Source: Chaunax sp. Z400 (taxonomy: Eukaryota > Chordata > Actinopteri > Lophiiformes > Chaunacidae). Taken from it: 64,000 bases of DNA. The notes under the pieces were generated by a model, which saw nothing but the letters and a program-made list of their open reading frames with translations, was not told where the DNA came from and made no database searches. A program made the translations under genes and the position numbers. Numbering within the stretch: the first letter of the stretch is position 1; every line of letters begins with the position of its first letter. Of the stretch, positions 63,284 through 64,000 are shown piece by piece. The stretch is from contig CM075189.1 in the NCBI GenBank assembly GCA_037577475.1, positions 12,640,839 through 12,704,838 on the forward strand. The letters run 5' to 3'.

Positions 63284-64000
63284 GTGCGTGCGTGCATGCG
63301 TGTGCGTGTGTGTGTGTGTCTTCAGATGTGATTGCGTTCATCTCTCTGTGGCCGTTTTCCTTTCAGGCTAACTGTCACCGATTCCACTGAGTGTTACCGG
63401 GGCGAGGCGTGTGATCGTGCCCCGGTGCCTCTGTGGAGATTGCCTCCAGAGTCGGCCTCGGTGATTGCCTATCAAGAGGGGGGCTTTACTCCTTATTGTT
63501 GTGCCCCTAACCTTCAAACGACCTCTGCGGGATCTCAGTGACTCCAGGATGAAGACCCTGTTTGTTTGGTGGGATGACTACATGTGTCTGAAGCTTCCCT
63601 CCGTCTCCCATACATACAATGAAATAACGAAAAGCGTTGAGCGGCGGCGACACAAAGTGAGGCTGCTGTGGGAGCGAGATGGAGGAAACTAAGCGTGTCT
63701 GTGTGTTTCAGTGTGTGGGAGTTTCTGTTGCAGAGAGAAGTGCACTCAGCAGACCCATCGTGGCACCGTGGTCCCTCCATTTTCTTGTGTTAAGTGCTCA
63801 GGAAGGCAGAGGAATTTAGAGTAAATGAGTCTGCGATGGGGGAAACCAAGTGTCTATTCTGTCCCGTGTCAAACCATGCTTGGATGGAAGCTCACTGTGG
63901 CCACACTTAAAAGCAAAGCAGATAGTCACGTATGATGTTAGACCCTCGGGTGCCCTAAACAACACCGGTTGATGGCCTATTGTTTGCCTTTTAATACTCT
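61991..64000 (-). other. pcgf3 upstream intron, incomplete
   Basis: No further pcgf3 exon was found between the acidic-linker exon and the right edge. In particular, nothing resembles the family's RING finger or the segment just before the linker. The stretch includes the (GT)n tract at 63181-63319. Frames at 63332-63541 and 63465-63692 carry no recognisable protein. 62491-62570 resembles the palindrome-ended teleost repeat seen elsewhere in the window, weakly. Confidence 0.7.
63181..63319 (+). repeat. (GT)n microsatellite with GC interruptions
   Basis: About 139 bp of GT dinucleotides, interrupted several times by gcgc, gcgtgcgtgcgtgc and catgcg. The Cys-Val or His-Thr open frames over it are translations of the repeat. 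Confidence 0.98.

Noticed and set aside
63332..63692. Upstream pcgf3 exon near the right edge
   Set aside because: Neither strand encodes the RING finger or the segment expected before the acidic linker.

Overview
The window is eukaryotic nuclear DNA, almost certainly from a ray-finned fish and probably a percomorph. The evidence is long (CA)n/(GT)n tracts, L2/Rex-like LINE 3' ends, Tc1 and hAT remnants, tRNA-derived SINE sequence, and vertebrate splice sites around one recognisable gene. There are no operons, CRISPR arrays or prokaryotic features. Nearly every open frame of 60-150 codons is a chance frame or the translation of a simple repeat.

The one gene I can support is the 3' half of pcgf3 (Polycomb group RING finger 3) on the minus strand, between 56186 and 61990. 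Four coding exons (61902-61990, 59512-59649, 57322-57402, 56186-56233) have GT-AG borders. Joined in frame they encode about 118 C-terminal residues, the acidic linker and the RAWUL domain, ending in the family's MDLL terminus. The RING finger and N-terminal exons lie beyond the right edge. The 3' UTR runs leftward from 56185. Its end is unresolved; one candidate distal polyadenylation signal is at 49497-49502, which would give a 3' UTR of about 6.7 kb containing a degenerate Tc1 element (53169-54056).

The left 49 kb has no coding exon I can recognise. It holds microsatellites, minisatellites (10-bp at 7118, 6-bp at 10681, about 142-bp at 27545, 15-bp at 30396, 21-bp at 38092), LINE 3' ends, SINE-like and MITE-like fragments, and a non-autonomous hAT insertion with an intact 8-bp target duplication (45235-45768). 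Non-repetitive stretches between these, rich in TAAT-type motifs, could be conserved non-coding elements, but conservation cannot be tested here.

I found no new gene system. The most useful second looks are a perfect 43-bp inverted identity inside two otherwise diverged copies 6 kb apart (14410 and 20347), the Tc1 element in the presumed pcgf3 3' UTR, the dated-by-TSD hAT insertion, and the tandem arrays.
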